DNA of 64,000 bases, taken from assembly GCA_001599595.1 (NCBI GenBank), contig BCHH01000007.1:2622719-2686718 (forward strand), in the 5' to 3' direction. Positions 35,780 through 46,593 of the stretch are shown here, in pieces. The DNA is from Beverwykella pulmonaria (Eukaryota; Ascomycota; Dothideomycetes; Pleosporales; Melanommataceae). Numbering within the stretch: the stretch's first letter is position 1; every line of letters starts with the position of its first letter. A program made the position numbers and the translations under genes. The notes under the pieces are model-generated. The model was not told the DNA's origin and did no database searches. It was given only the letters and a program-made list of their open reading frames with translations.

Positions 35780-38700
35780 CTTGGACTGTTCCTCTTCTCA
35801 GGACTTGAGCAGTCTGGCTGACAAGCTCTGTGGTATTGTGGGGAAGGAGTGTGAGCCAAAGGGTGAGGGGGAGGCAGGGGATTAAGAGGGAGTGGGACGC
35901 CTCAATTAAATTAATGAGGGCAATACCTCGAGCTTGCTGGGCGGACAAATGCAGGGTGTGCAAGGGAGGACTTTATATCTCGGATTGGTCGTCTTCCTGC
36001 AGTTCTCACTGCAACCCTGCACGCTTCCTTCCCCAGCGCAGCAGGAGCTCGGGCGTCCCTTGAGCTAAACCAGCACGCAGCATCCAGGACAGGCGTCGAA
36101 GGCGGACTTGGGACTCGGGAACACCGCGGCGTCTGCGAAGCAGCCTGCGGTCTGTATGGTTGGCCCGAGATTAGTTCCCGACAAATCGAACAGAGCAGGC
36201 TGGTCGTTCTTGAGAGGTAGCCTAAACTCTATGCAGCAGGGATTGATAAGGTCAATTCACATCGCCGTGCGGCGAGGCGGACTGGAACGTATAACGATTG
36301 GTGAGGGCCGCTAGCTGTCCGCCACCCGGACCAATGGCCAGGCATCTCACAGACAAGCACAGACAAACCGCTGCACCAACAATGCGCCCTCTGGCGTGGG
36401 GTACTCCGCAGATGCTTGCTCCCATGAAACACCCTTCCGCATGCCCCATCGGTGGCGATGGTGGGAGTATTTCCACACATCGGGCGCGGATGAGCCTGGT
36501 CGAACGTCGTTTGTCGTTCGCGCGATATGATCGACGGGAAAGACAGCAGGCCGCCGTTTGCTAGAGAGTCGAGGAGTGTGTTGCGGGTTCGATTTGACTT
36601 CTGTCCAAGCTCCACCGAAGCGGCGACGGCGACACCTGGGCGCCCTGGAAGGCTAGGCAAGTGATCTGTCGCCTGCCTGAGTTGGAGACGGCCAGCCGCC
36701 TCTCTGCCTTGTCGTTGGTGGAGTGCCTCGGCGAAGGCTCGAAAGCGGCAGGCTTCTCGAACATCCAATTTCTAGCGCACATGTCTGCGCGGCTGCGCAT
36801 CGCGGCCTCTCTAGCTGCAGCGTTGGCGCCACCAAACACCGAATTTTGGTCGAGTCCTCACCGGACATTGACACAAGGATCCAGACGGACATTTCTTCAC
36901 GCACCTCACCTCCTACGACAGTAGAAGTAACAAGTGCTCCGCACATGTTTCGCTCGAGCTTCAGAAAATGCAAACAAAACTCTGCTGTTCTTGTGTTCTG
37001 ATTTCAACAGACGGGGGCTTCGCCTGGATGCTGGGCAATGCCGGTGCCAGCCTTACGTTGACCGGCCTCCTCCACCAACCTCGTGTCCACAATGCTCACC
37101 TGCCTCTTTGGGGAGGACATATTGGAATTGCTGGAACGCGAGCGCAAACATGACTGTCCAACGCGTAGCTCACTATCACATCATTGTGATCGCTCTGTGC
37201 TGTCCTCTGTTGCGGCCCCGTACTGACAACCCACGCTGCCGCTGTTTGCGAGGCCTTCATGGCCTTTAGACGAGGTTGATCGCCCTCGCGTGGAGCTGAG
37301 ACTAGAGGCAGACTGCAGCCTCGCACAGCCAGCGAGCGTTGGCGTTATAGATGCACTCTCTGACGAAATGGCGCAAGCGCCAACGCCACCAGGCGATACA
37401 CGAGGGGACTGTGCGGCGACGGGAGAGGCACACAGCAGAGTCTCACGCGACTCTCTGCCTGCGTCAAACAGCGTCTCAGGCCTCGAGGGCTATCCTGTGA
37501 TAGTTGCTGAAGGCAACTCTGTACCAAACAGCTGTCTGCCTAGATTGCCAGCCACATCTAGAGTCCTCGAAAGGCATTCGCAATCTATCGATACCCTAAG
37601 CACTAGATTGTCATCCCTAATCATGAATGCCAATCTTCTTACATTCGCTCTCTGCGGAATCCATTATTCCCTCACCCTTTCAGTTCAGGGAGCGAATCAT
37701 CTCTAACTCGTTTATTGTCCCTATCAAGCGACCATAAGCCGAGCTCTTCTACTGGTCCCACTGGCTCTCGCATAGACAACCCAATTCCAGAGTTCCAGCG
37801 TGCAGGAACGGATTAACGCTGGTATCTAGCCTCTCACCAGCTCATCAAGCATCATCTGGACATCGCCTCGCCCGTTCTTGCTTTCTTGGGTTACCATTGG
37901 CGGCTACGACATTTATTCGTGACATCGGAGATCGCCCTTCTTCTGGCAGGTATTTGCAGTCGCGGCGGCGCACAATCTAGGACTGAATCCGCAATTGCAC
38001 AAACCGATCGGTTTGGCGACAGCTTTGACAAGCCAGGGGACATTTCTAAGTGGCATCGCCCTGAACTTACACATAAAAAGAACTGATCTGATGACCCCAC
38101 TGACAGATAGTGGTGGGGGTCGTGTGTTGCGGGCCTTGAAACCTATTTCGTTATCTACGATGCTGACGACAACCTTGAATCCACCAAAATATCAGCCGCA
38201 TCTACACATGCGGCTGCAGGTCGCGCGACCAGTCGTTTTAAGAATGGAAGTGGGAAAAAACTTTAACGCTATTTAGAATTTGGCGTTGCCGGAAGGACCG
38301 AATGTGTGTTCTTGCCTTGTTCAGAGCCAACCTCAGCGACGCTCAAACAGGCATATTGCCAGCTCAATCAACACATCAAAGAGCTCTAGCGTTCGGTATA
38401 CAGCCACACCCAACCCCTCCCAAAATATCTCCAAAAATTTCCCTGTTGACGCTCGTCGCATAAAGTCCGCCGAAGGATCCGTTGAAAAGCTCCGCAACCC
38501 ATTTCGCACGTTCCAAAATCTCCGTGTAGATCCCACGTCAACATCTCACAATCTCCCCGGTTACCTATTTCGCGATTCCAACATTCGTCTTATCTTTGAG
38601 CGTTTGCCCCCTCTGAAATTGAGATGAAACATCCTCGAATCGCATTTGAGAAAAGTTTCTCACCACGCGGCTCTCCATGCACCTCGGCACTAATGCGGGG

Positions 38701-41057
38701 CCCTGCCAACAACCGGACCGATCCTTCAACCCAGGTACCACATAACGCCGTAGACTGTTCAGGGACAAGCTTCTTTCATGCATAAATACCAATCTTGTGG
38801 TTCTGCCAAGGCAAATAAATGGGTTTGTGGGTTAATAGTTTTTCTTGCCGAGGCAGATTTTGGCTGAAGATGTTTCTCTGGGGTAATCGCCAGAAAGATC
38901 AGCCTACTAACATTGTACAGTATCTCTGGGGTAATACGTAATATCGACGCACTAGGAACGACATGCCGCTTTCAATATGCATATCGGAGGCAACCTGCAT
39001 TTTTTCTGGGGTAATAAGCACACGATGTTGTGAACGGTGTCTTGGCAACGTGATTTCCTCCTCATAGTGGACCGATTGAGGCAACGAAATCAACTCTTCT
39101 CCCATCACACCATGTCAGGACGTTTAGAGAAGCCATATTAGTCCTAGGATAGTTCAAACTTGGCATATTGCTAGCCTGCCGTTAGTGAAGTTTCGCCACT
39201 TAGTATACTTGGACGAAACGGTGTAGCATGCAGAGATTTCACTTGACGTATCCGCAAATACGAACAGCCCTTCATTCTGGAATGGTCGTTACTATGGGGG
39301 TGCAGAGTGCAGTCAGACAGCCCAGTAAAGACACTAGAATCGATCTACAGCATCCCGGCGTGTGCGATGAGACGAATAGAGTCAGGGTGAAAATATGGTC
39401 GTGCTTCGGAAGCACACAGTCTGTGCGAGAGCTTCATGCTCTTTGTTACAGGATCTCGAAGTTTAGGCACAGTATCGATTGTATAGAAAAAGTAGATTTA
39501 GACTATAGCTTGGAATAGGTCGATAGGGTCAAAGGTATCTTCCTCGTTTTCACTCCATTATCATAATATAGATACTTCCATTTCTGTCCCTGTCTCATCT
39601 TTGTATAGTTTCTTGTCCATGAGAGTTTCCTCCTGTCCATACGAGCCTGTTCTATGTCAATGTCCAACTCCTTGTCCCATCCTCCTTTCCCAACCACCAC
39701 GTCTCTTTTATCTCTGTTCACATTCACACCTTCTCTCATAGCTTCACCCCATCCTCAGCATCTCCTTCTCCCTCTTCCACCCCGTCTTTGACCTCTACAT
39801 GTTTAAAGTTTTGTACGAAATTCACACGTCCGCTTATTCTCAACCACATTCCTAACCCCATTGTCTAATGCCTGCAACTGCTTCCTCCGAGCCTTGGCGG
39901 CGTATCCAACTGCGTTAGCGGAATTCTTCATTTTAGTCCTAGGACCTGGGGAGTTGTGATTAAATCGATGCTTAGCAGCGAGGGTGAGGGAAAGTAAAGG
40001 TCCGCATGACATTGCCTTTGGTTTTCATCGACAGATCCCCCTTATTAGTGAGTGGAATATGGCACTTTTTGGCGTCTTTTGAAGGGCATATCATGGCTGG
40101 GCTACTAATGTGGAAGAAGATGGAATGAATCATGATTGGGTGTAGTGCTTGTTCGTAGGGAACTTGACTGTGTACAGGCAATAAGAGATAAGCGTGTCTG
40201 AGAAATAAAAATTGAGACGGGGATGGGGATGGATTGTCTAGGAGATTTTGACGGGGAACGTGGACGCTAAGAAAGTGATGGAAATTTCCTATGCCTTTTG
40301 TGCTCGTTGGGGCTTGGTGGCTAATTGAGATGAAATGTTTCTAATACATAAATGATAGTTTATGTAACAACTGTAGGACTGACCCGTAGCCGTGGCTAGT
40401 TAAAGGAAGAGACCTGGTTGTAAGATCTTATCTTGGACTAGGATTTGGATCGAAGCTGCGGCATTTGAGAGGATAAGAGAGGTCTCAAGGCACATAGTAG
40501 TAATAATCCTATGGTCTTTACAAGTCTCTTATGGTATCCTGGAGTGGTAACTTCTAAAAGATTAAAGGGTCCCCGAGGGATTAAATGACATTGGGCTCAT
40601 CCAACAATTTTCATGGGCAGACATGCACAATACTAAAGAAGTTGCAAACTTGCTTGAGGGGCTTGCCTGTGCGAGCTATTTCACGACCTCGTCGCCTAAG
40701 CCGCTATCCATAAGATCGTTGAGCTTTTCTGCTGAGACAGTGAACTGAGGCGGCTTTTTAAAACGTTCGTATGAAGATTTAAATGTTTTTGAGTATATTT
40801 CTTGCCAAGGTTTCGCGGCAGTAGCTGACTGATGGCGAGATCGCTGTTAACTGGGATCCAATGCGGCCTGTGTTCGGGATGTTACCGTCAAGCATAGACG
40901 TGTGAGAACGCTGTTCCTTCGCGCCTGAGTTCCACCATGATTCGATTTCTTGAGGCCAAACTCCAAACTCCATGCCGAAATTGTCGTGTAAAAGGGAACC
41001 GCACCCCCAGCACAACCTTCCTCCTCCTACTCCTCCTATCCTGACTGCACTTCCGCC
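35780..41057. other. 5.3-kb gene-poor region
   Basis: No frame here shows a domain or a splice structure I can support. The left part (35.9-37.7 kb) is GC-richer, with overlapping frames on both strands. The right part is AT-richer, with short frames only. A 12-13-nt motif TCTCTGGGGTAAT recurs at about 38875, 38923 and (one end truncated) 39004. Minus-strand fragments at 39.5-40.0 kb look faintly protein-like (Lys/Glu-rich) but are broken by several stops. This may be degraded former coding or transposon sequence. Confidence 0.45.
35972..35977 (-). promoter_or_regulatory. TATA-like element upstream of the permease
   Basis: TATAAA on the minus strand about 193 bp before the permease start codon. 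It would imply a leader of about 160 nt. Confidence 0.3.
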
Positions 41058-41459
41058 TTAGCCCGGCCCAATCTTCGGCATATCATGGTGCTCGCTCAAC
41101 CCACTCAAGTACTTATTCAGCTCCTCCACCTTCTCCTTGTGCGTCTTAATGCCCTCACGCTTGATCTTCTCGTCGAGTCTCTTCCGACGCATCTCCTCGT
41201 GGCGCTTCTCTGCCTCAGTTTTCTGTCTCCCGCCCGCTTTCCGGACTTCTTTTTCTGCTTCTGTTTCAGATGCCGCTCTTGAGCTTGCGCGGGGTGGGTC
41301 CTCTGAGACGGAGGGGTCGGTCGCGGGGTTGGATGTGAGCGCGGTGGTGGACTCTGTGGTTGTGGGCTTGGGTTTCTTCTTCTTTTTCTTCTTGTCGATG
41401 CCACCGCCTTTCATGCGGAGGGCACCGCCGGACGCAACGGCGTAGTCGGAGGATGGCAT
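41058..41459 (-). CDS. FAM32A-like (DUF1754) nuclear protein
   Basis: An intronless gene of 133 residues. The N-terminus reads MPSSDYAVASGGALRMKGG and is followed by a poly-Lys stretch (KKKKKKKPKP), as in the FAM32A family. The C-terminal part has TEAEKRHEEMRRKRLDEKI, a charged helix, then a segment ending SEHHDMPKIGPG, also family-typical. FAM32A proteins are small nuclear or nucleolar proteins; human FAM32A is found at the active site of the late spliceosome. The same role here is inferred from family. It is divergent from the neighbouring gene with only 181 bp between start codons. Confidence 0.9.
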   Translation of the reverse strand: MPSSDYAVASGGALRMKGGGIDKKKKKKKPKPTTTESTTALTSNPATDPSVSEDPPRASSRAASETEAEKEVRKAGGRQKTEAEKRHEEMRRKRLDEKIKREGIKTHKEKVEELNKYLSGLSEHHDMPKIGPG

Positions 41460-41640
41460 TGTGTGGGTTGTGCCTCGGGGGTTGCAAGGTGGTGGTGGGA
41501 AATGAGATGCTCGGGAGCTATGACACTTATCTGTGCTTATTAAGCGGTAGCCTCGTGGATTTGTTCGACTTCATCCCAAGTCTCCCATTCACTTCGCGAC
41601 ACCAGAGGCCCAACCGTGTCAAAAGGCATCGCAAAACAAG

Positions 41641-42261
41641 ATGGGCCAAAACGAGAACCTCCTCCTCAGACTCCCAGCCGAACTCCGCCTCCAAATCTAC
41701 GCCTATGTCGTTCCCCACTGTGCTCTCCTCGTCCCATTCCCACAGTACTCCGGCCTGATCTATTCCTGCACGCAGATCAATCGCGAGCTAGAAACCGAGC
41801 TGCTGAAACCTATACCCACCTTCTTTGCCTCGAGCTCCATAACCCTCGTAACAATCCCACGCACACTCCACGAGCTCCTTAACTTAACGATAGCCTGGTC
41901 AAAGAACGAAGTTGCTAGACCGTCCATTAGAGGGCGCATTCTGCCACTGTATATAAAACAATCGATGTATATCTACCAGAATTGTCTGACCATCAAAGCG
42001 GGAGGTCATAACGCATACGAAGACCAGCGCCATCTTCGCCAAATCGCAAGGATAATTGGTCGTTACAATGTGTGGAGGAACGCGCCCTATCCAAAAAGGA
42101 TTGTGTACGATTGGGGCGAGAATCCTTGCGAGGAGAATAAGGTTCTGGTGATGGATTCTCATAGGGCGGTGTGCCGGAATGAGGCATGGCAGCTTGAAAT
42201 AAAGAGGAATGAGGAGGGGAAGTTAGTGTCAGCGATGTTTGAGAGGAATCTGAAGAAATGA
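41641..42261 (+). CDS. F-box-like domain protein
   Basis: An intronless gene of 206 residues. The N-terminus (LLLRLPAELRLQIYAYVVPH) is the truncated F-box-like motif found in large families of small fungal proteins. CTQINRELETELL follows, the usual second helix. The rest carries no known domain. Such proteins may serve as substrate adaptors of SCF ubiquitin ligases, but many family members are uncharacterised. The start is the first ATG, and the motif begins nine residues in. It shares a 181-bp divergent promoter with the FAM32A gene. Confidence 0.75.
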   Translation: MGQNENLLLRLPAELRLQIYAYVVPHCALLVPFPQYSGLIYSCTQINRELETELLKPIPTFFASSSITLVTIPRTLHELLNLTIAWSKNEVARPSIRGRILPLYIKQSMYIYQNCLTIKAGGHNAYEDQRHLRQIARIIGRYNVWRNAPYPKRIVYDWGENPCEENKVLVMDSHRAVCRNEAWQLEIKRNEEGKLVSAMFERNLKK

Positions 42262-42937
42262 CAAATAAAGCAGGTAGGAACATAGGTAGAAGCAGAGTTC
42301 ATAAGAGGCATACAAAGGCTGATGAGAAGATATCCTTGTGTAGAAAGGGAAGTACGTTGAGCGATATCTTATATCTTAATTACATACTGTAAATGTGCTC
42401 GCTTAGATCTTTGCCTTTAGTATTATTCTCTGCCCTCTTATCTATTAGCTTATGTCTCTGCTACCTGTCTTTTCCTAATAAAAGTAGCCTCTTAGGAAAG
42501 AACTTCTGCTGTCTCCTCATCTATGATATCCCCTTCTCCCTTTTGCTCTTCCTCTCTCCCTCTCTCTGTCTCTTTATCTCTCGCACACGTTCACCCTTCA
42601 CCCTTGCATCTTATTGAGATTATCAGATCGCCTAATCATTGGATGAAAAGAGAAAATAAAGATGCAGAAACTGGGCCAACCTTAGACGTAATCACTGAAG
42701 CAACTATAATACCCAGGAATCCCTTAGCGTTATCTCGGACATGATTTTATTTTTATGGCTTTGTGATACAGGCCTACTATTTGTATCGATACACTCGAAA
42801 CTGCGTCCTCGCTTTGATGTCGACGGTGAGTAGTTTGAGGTAGATACCGTTGCGCCACATCACCGCCCTTCAGTTCGTTTGGTGAGTGTTGGAATCTGTC
42901 GACAACCTTGGAACTAACCAACAATTTTCCACACATA
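42262..42937. other. AT-rich spacer
   Basis: 676 bp, with a CT-rich stretch at 42.4-42.6 kb. No gene recognised. It should hold the promoter of the following gene. Confidence 0.45.
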
Positions 42938-43462
42938 ATGGCTCCTCCTTCGGTAACTGTAGGCATCATCGCCATCGTGGCCCTCGCAGAAATGCTGAGC
43001 AAAGCTATCAACGTCATCATCACCACCGGTAACGCCCTGGCTGAATTGAGTAACGCCCATAACAAGGTAATATCTCTCTCAAGTATCTTGCATCATCTAC
43101 ATCACATCGTCGGGGCCGAAAACCCGAGGGCTACAAACAGGTCTCTGATGTCAGATCTTGATGGGCTTCTGAAATCATGTCAGAATATAATGCTACAAAT
43201 TCAGCAGAAGATAAGAGTAATTGAGCAGCCCGCTAAAGGCACGGAATTTAGCATAGCAAACTCGAAGTTGGCTTGGACTGAAACAAAAGGAATCTTGCGG
43301 GAACTATGTACCAGGTTGCAATACACCAAGACCTCAAATCATTATATCATTCCAAATTTAGATACTATAAATACACCAAAACCCATATCAGAAAAGATAC
43401 TACTGGAAATACTCGTGCAGGGTAACAACCCAAGCTGCGTCGATAGCCCTGGTGGACAGTGA
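42938..43462 (+). CDS. Isolated STAND/NLR-type N-terminal (HeLo-like) domain protein
   Basis: A frame of 174 residues. The N-terminus has a hydrophobic helix (VTVGIIAIVALAEMLSKAI) followed by NALAELSNAHNKVISLSSIL, resembling the fungal N-terminal domains that precede NACHT, NB-ARC or ankyrin repeats in NLR-like proteins. No nucleotide-binding or repeat domain follows, so this is a stand-alone domain or the truncated head of a larger gene. A possible 38-nt intron (43422-43459, GTAACA to CAG) would join it to a further open stretch ending near 43662. That is shorter than the other introns here and could instead mark a frameshift. Family assignment rests on pattern only. Confidence 0.5.
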   Translation: MAPPSVTVGIIAIVALAEMLSKAINVIITTGNALAELSNAHNKVISLSSILHHLHHIVGAENPRATNRSLMSDLDGLLKSCQNIMLQIQQKIRVIEQPAKGTEFSIANSKLAWTETKGILRELCTRLQYTKTSNHYIIPNLDTINTPKPISEKILLEILVQGNNPSCVDSPGGQ

Positions 43463-43984
43463 ATCAGAAGGGCAAGAATCGCTCGCACAATCGTGATTTC
43501 AAAGTGCTACTGCTCAGCAACTCTTTACGAGAAGAAATCCATCGTGCGAGGATCATGGAGGGATCTCTGTATTCCGGGCCGAACGTTGGTACTGCTTCAT
43601 CTCCGGGAGAAGATATGGATCCTCCCATCACCCAAGCCGGACACTCAACGCGGGAAGATTGAATGCTGAAAGATGACTCCACATCATGCAGCTTCTAGTT
43701 GAAAGCACATGCTAGTATGCAGGACTGGATATCGGAGTTTCTTGGCCTTACGGAAAGTAGAGATAAGGAGGAACAAAGTGGGAGGGTAACAAAACTTAGG
43801 AAATATTGAAAGACGATCGCATATGCTACTTTGCTTTGTTTAGTAGGCTTCAAAGTAACGAATAGTTACTATTCCAAGTATAAATACTATTAATATTCTA
43901 GTATATGCTAGCAAACTACTCACAGGTTGATCGTTTACGCCACACAAACATCTATAAAATCTTCAAAGCAGCAGATTCGGCCTA
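43463..43984. other. Spacer, possibly with coding continuation
   Basis: 522 bp. The first 200 bp stay open in a second frame that could extend the preceding gene. The rest is AT-rich (43.8-43.95 kb) with no feature recognised. Confidence 0.35.
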
Positions 43985-44736
43985 TCAGAAGTCACAGGAG
44001 TCAGCAAGCAATTTTGCCAGATCTTCTAATGCAACTTGATCCTCCAACGTGAACCCGGAGAGTTCAGCACAGTCGATATCTATGATTGCTACAACCTGCT
44101 CCAATGTCAGCTTACCGAATTCCAATCATGGAAAGCGAGCACTGTCTACTTACGGTTCCGCCCTGAATAATTGGTACGACAACCTCACTCTTGCTGGCCC
44201 CGTCGCATGCAATGTGTCCTGGAAAGGTTTCAACATCTTCTACTAGTTGAGTGACCTTCTTATCAGCAGCAGTGCCACACACGCCTCTACCAATCGCAAT
44301 TGTCTGGCAGGCAACCTGGCCATGGAAGGGACCGAGAATCAGTTGCTTCGGGTTTTGGGGGTCTATGACATAGAAGCCGGCCCAGTTGACAGCGCTTGAT
44401 GGTGATGGGAGAGAATGGTATGCGTGGTATAACAGAGACGCAGTGTTTGCGAGGTTACTTGCAAGATGGATGAGATGAAGGAATGAAGTAAATAGATGAA
44501 TAGGGTATTGAGGCTCACCAGACCTATGAACAGTCAATACGCGTGCCATCTTTACGAACTGCATATTCATTCAAACTTACCCAATTCCTCTGGCCATCAA
44601 ACAAAGCTTTCGCCTGTTCAAGCACCTGTTCATAGACCTCCTTCTTGCTCAGTCCCTCGGCGAAAGTCGACGCCTCGGCATGGACCTATCTTCTATATCA
44701 GCGAATCCTATGGCATAGTGTCTTTGCACGTACCAT
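43985..44736 (-). CDS. Free methionine-R-sulfoxide reductase (GAF domain)
   Basis: This enzyme reduces free methionine-R-sulfoxide to methionine, a cytosolic defence against oxidation (yeast YKL069W). Five minus-strand exons: 44736-44734, 44685-44581, 44523-44519, 44457-44154 and 44095-43985, giving 175 residues. The first coding exon is the ATG alone, and the third is five bases (GTCTG) completing the conserved RNWVCNLANTASLL. Without that microexon the frame breaks. The GAF domain shows VNWAGFYV, LILGPFHGQVACQ, GRGVCGTAA and FPGHIACDG. The three cysteines (88, 98, 122) have the same spacing as those used by the yeast enzyme. The C-terminus reads VVAIIDIDC then LADSCDF, as in the family. It is divergent from a dienelactone hydrolase gene. 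Confidence 0.93.
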
Positions 44737-45059
44737 GTTTCCAAATTCTAATTTCCAAGTTCTTATTGCTGTGGTGAAGTAACAGCAAAGAAAAGTTCGA
44801 ATCCTAGTCGGCGTTAGGCCTTTGAGTTCGGAGATTGCATCATCGAGAATCTGATTGGCTCGTGTGTGACCGAACTTGACTTGATCACTCGCACGACAAC
44901 CGTCAAATTCATTCCGAGGTTGATAAGCTGGGGGCATGCAGGGCTATTATTTAAAGGGTTGCTTCTGTCCTGTTCAATGTGGATGTGGGTAGAGCCACCC
45001 ACTCTCCTTTTATCTCGCCTTCTACATCACACACTTCTTTCACCGCCCAGAGAAGAACG
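44737..45059. promoter_or_regulatory. Divergent promoter region, reductase and hydrolase
   Basis: 323 bp between divergent start codons, with a TATTTAAA element near 44946 that may serve the plus-strand gene. Confidence 0.45.
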
Positions 45060-46082
45060 ATGGCGAGCCAGTGCTGTGCTGCCGGCGAGATTCATCAAGG
45101 GACGCCTTCCGGAAAGGTGACGAAGGTACATGGACTCGACTGCTATGTTGCGCAACCTCCTCAAGGAGTATCGCCGAAGGGTGTAATTGTTATCCTACCC
45201 GATGTGTTTGGATGGACTCTTCCAAACAGTCGGATTTTGGCGGATAACTATGCTAAGAACGGAGAGTGGTTGGTGTATCTTCCCGAGTTCATGAATGGTA
45301 TGTGTACTTTGGCACTTCTGTTTCCTCAATCGTCTTCTCTGTGCCTTTCCTTGCGCTTTTCATTCGTGTTTTACATGGCCTACGTTCGATCGACTATCGA
45401 AATTCTACTGACAAAGCACAGGCACCTACGCCCCCCCAGAACTCATCATCTCAATTCATGCTCTCGATCACGGCGGTGTAGCGAAGTACTGGCATCTTCT
45501 CAAGTGCATCTGCTACATGATTCCATGGCTAATAGCGACACGGCCTGCCGTCATCCGTCCCCGAGTCTTCGGCTTCTTCCACGCGCTCCGCAAGAATGAG
45601 GCTGCTCATCTACCACTTGGCGCTGCTGGATTCTGCTGGGTAAGTGTGACCTTTCTCCTTCTTTCGCCGTTCATTTTTCGTGGTCGCTTATAACTGGTCA
45701 GGGAGGTAAATGGACTACAATTCTCGCGTGGGACGAAGAGAAAGAAGACGGTAAGCCTCTGGTTGATGCCACCTTCACGGCTCATCCTTCGGCTTTGGAA
45801 ATTCCTTCCGATATCCAAAAGGTGAAGAAACCTACGAGTATTGCTGCAGGTTCACTGGACAAACGATACCCGAAAGTGAAAGTCGATGAGACGGAGGCAG
45901 TTCTCAAAGCAAAGATAGACGCGGGTGAGGCTGAGCATGAGGTGGTCTGGTATGAGGGTGCAAGGCATGGCTTTGCCGTCCGAGGGAGCCAGGAAGACAA
46001 GGCAGAGAGTGAGATGGGAATGCAGGCTGAGGCTCAAGCGATCAGGTGGTTTCAGAGGATCTTCGAGACAGTCAAGTACTAA
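45060..46082 (+). CDS. Dienelactone hydrolase family protein
   Basis: An alpha/beta-hydrolase of the dienelactone hydrolase family, which opens lactones in aromatic catabolism; fungal members also act on other esters. Exons 45060-45297, 45422-45639 and 45702-46082 give 278 residues. The opening MASQCCAAGEIHQGTPSG is typical of fungal members. VIVILPDVFGW precedes the oxyanion loop. The nucleophile is Cys151 in AAGFCWGGKW, an Asp appears in GSLD, and the His is His241 in ARHGFAVRG, so the Cys-His-Asp triad is complete. The first intron (124 bp) has a CTGAC branch site. It shares a divergent promoter with the methionine sulfoxide reductase. Confidence 0.92.
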
Positions 46083-46593
46083 GCATGATTCTGTAAGCGA
46101 TCTGGTATTCCTTTAGCACCGTACTTCAACTAAGCAACTGCAACAGATGCATTCGTAAGACGTTATAGTACCTTTCGGCGTTTACAACCACGTTTAGCTC
46201 TACTCTTGTGCATACGTGTAATTGACGCAAGCGTATACAGCAGTATAACATAGGGCAATCATAATGCTTTTAACATCCTCCTTAAATACAATTAACAGGT
46301 AGTAGAAGTGAACTTAACACCAGAGATGCACCTGCAAACATGCCCTTCCCCTGTCTTATCAGCACCGCATTCCAATACGCGTGCGAGACCTGGGGCATAC
46401 TTACTACTATGTATAGGGACTTTTGGCGCATACAACTACGTAAACATATACATATATAAGAAATTGTATGAGTACAGCTAATTCACACGGCAATGCTGCG
46501 TAAAGTCGCCCAAAACTTTTTGACTCATCCACAGAATCGCGTTGGGTACTGAAGTTTCCAGCTTCACCAACGTCGTTGTCGAGTCATTCGCAT
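46083..46593. other. AT-rich spacer
   Basis: 511 bp of AT-rich sequence after the hydrolase gene. No gene seen. Confidence 0.45.

Noticed and set aside
36229..37706. Frames of up to 179 codons
   Set aside because: Both strands are open at once, and no domain or motif is visible.
39503..40012. Two minus-strand fragments with charged residues
   Set aside because: They look faintly protein-like but are broken by stops in every frame. I could not assemble a gene.
44790..44815. GTTCGAATCC, resembling a tRNA T-loop
   Set aside because: The flanking bases do not form the T stem, and no acceptor or anticodon arm can be found.
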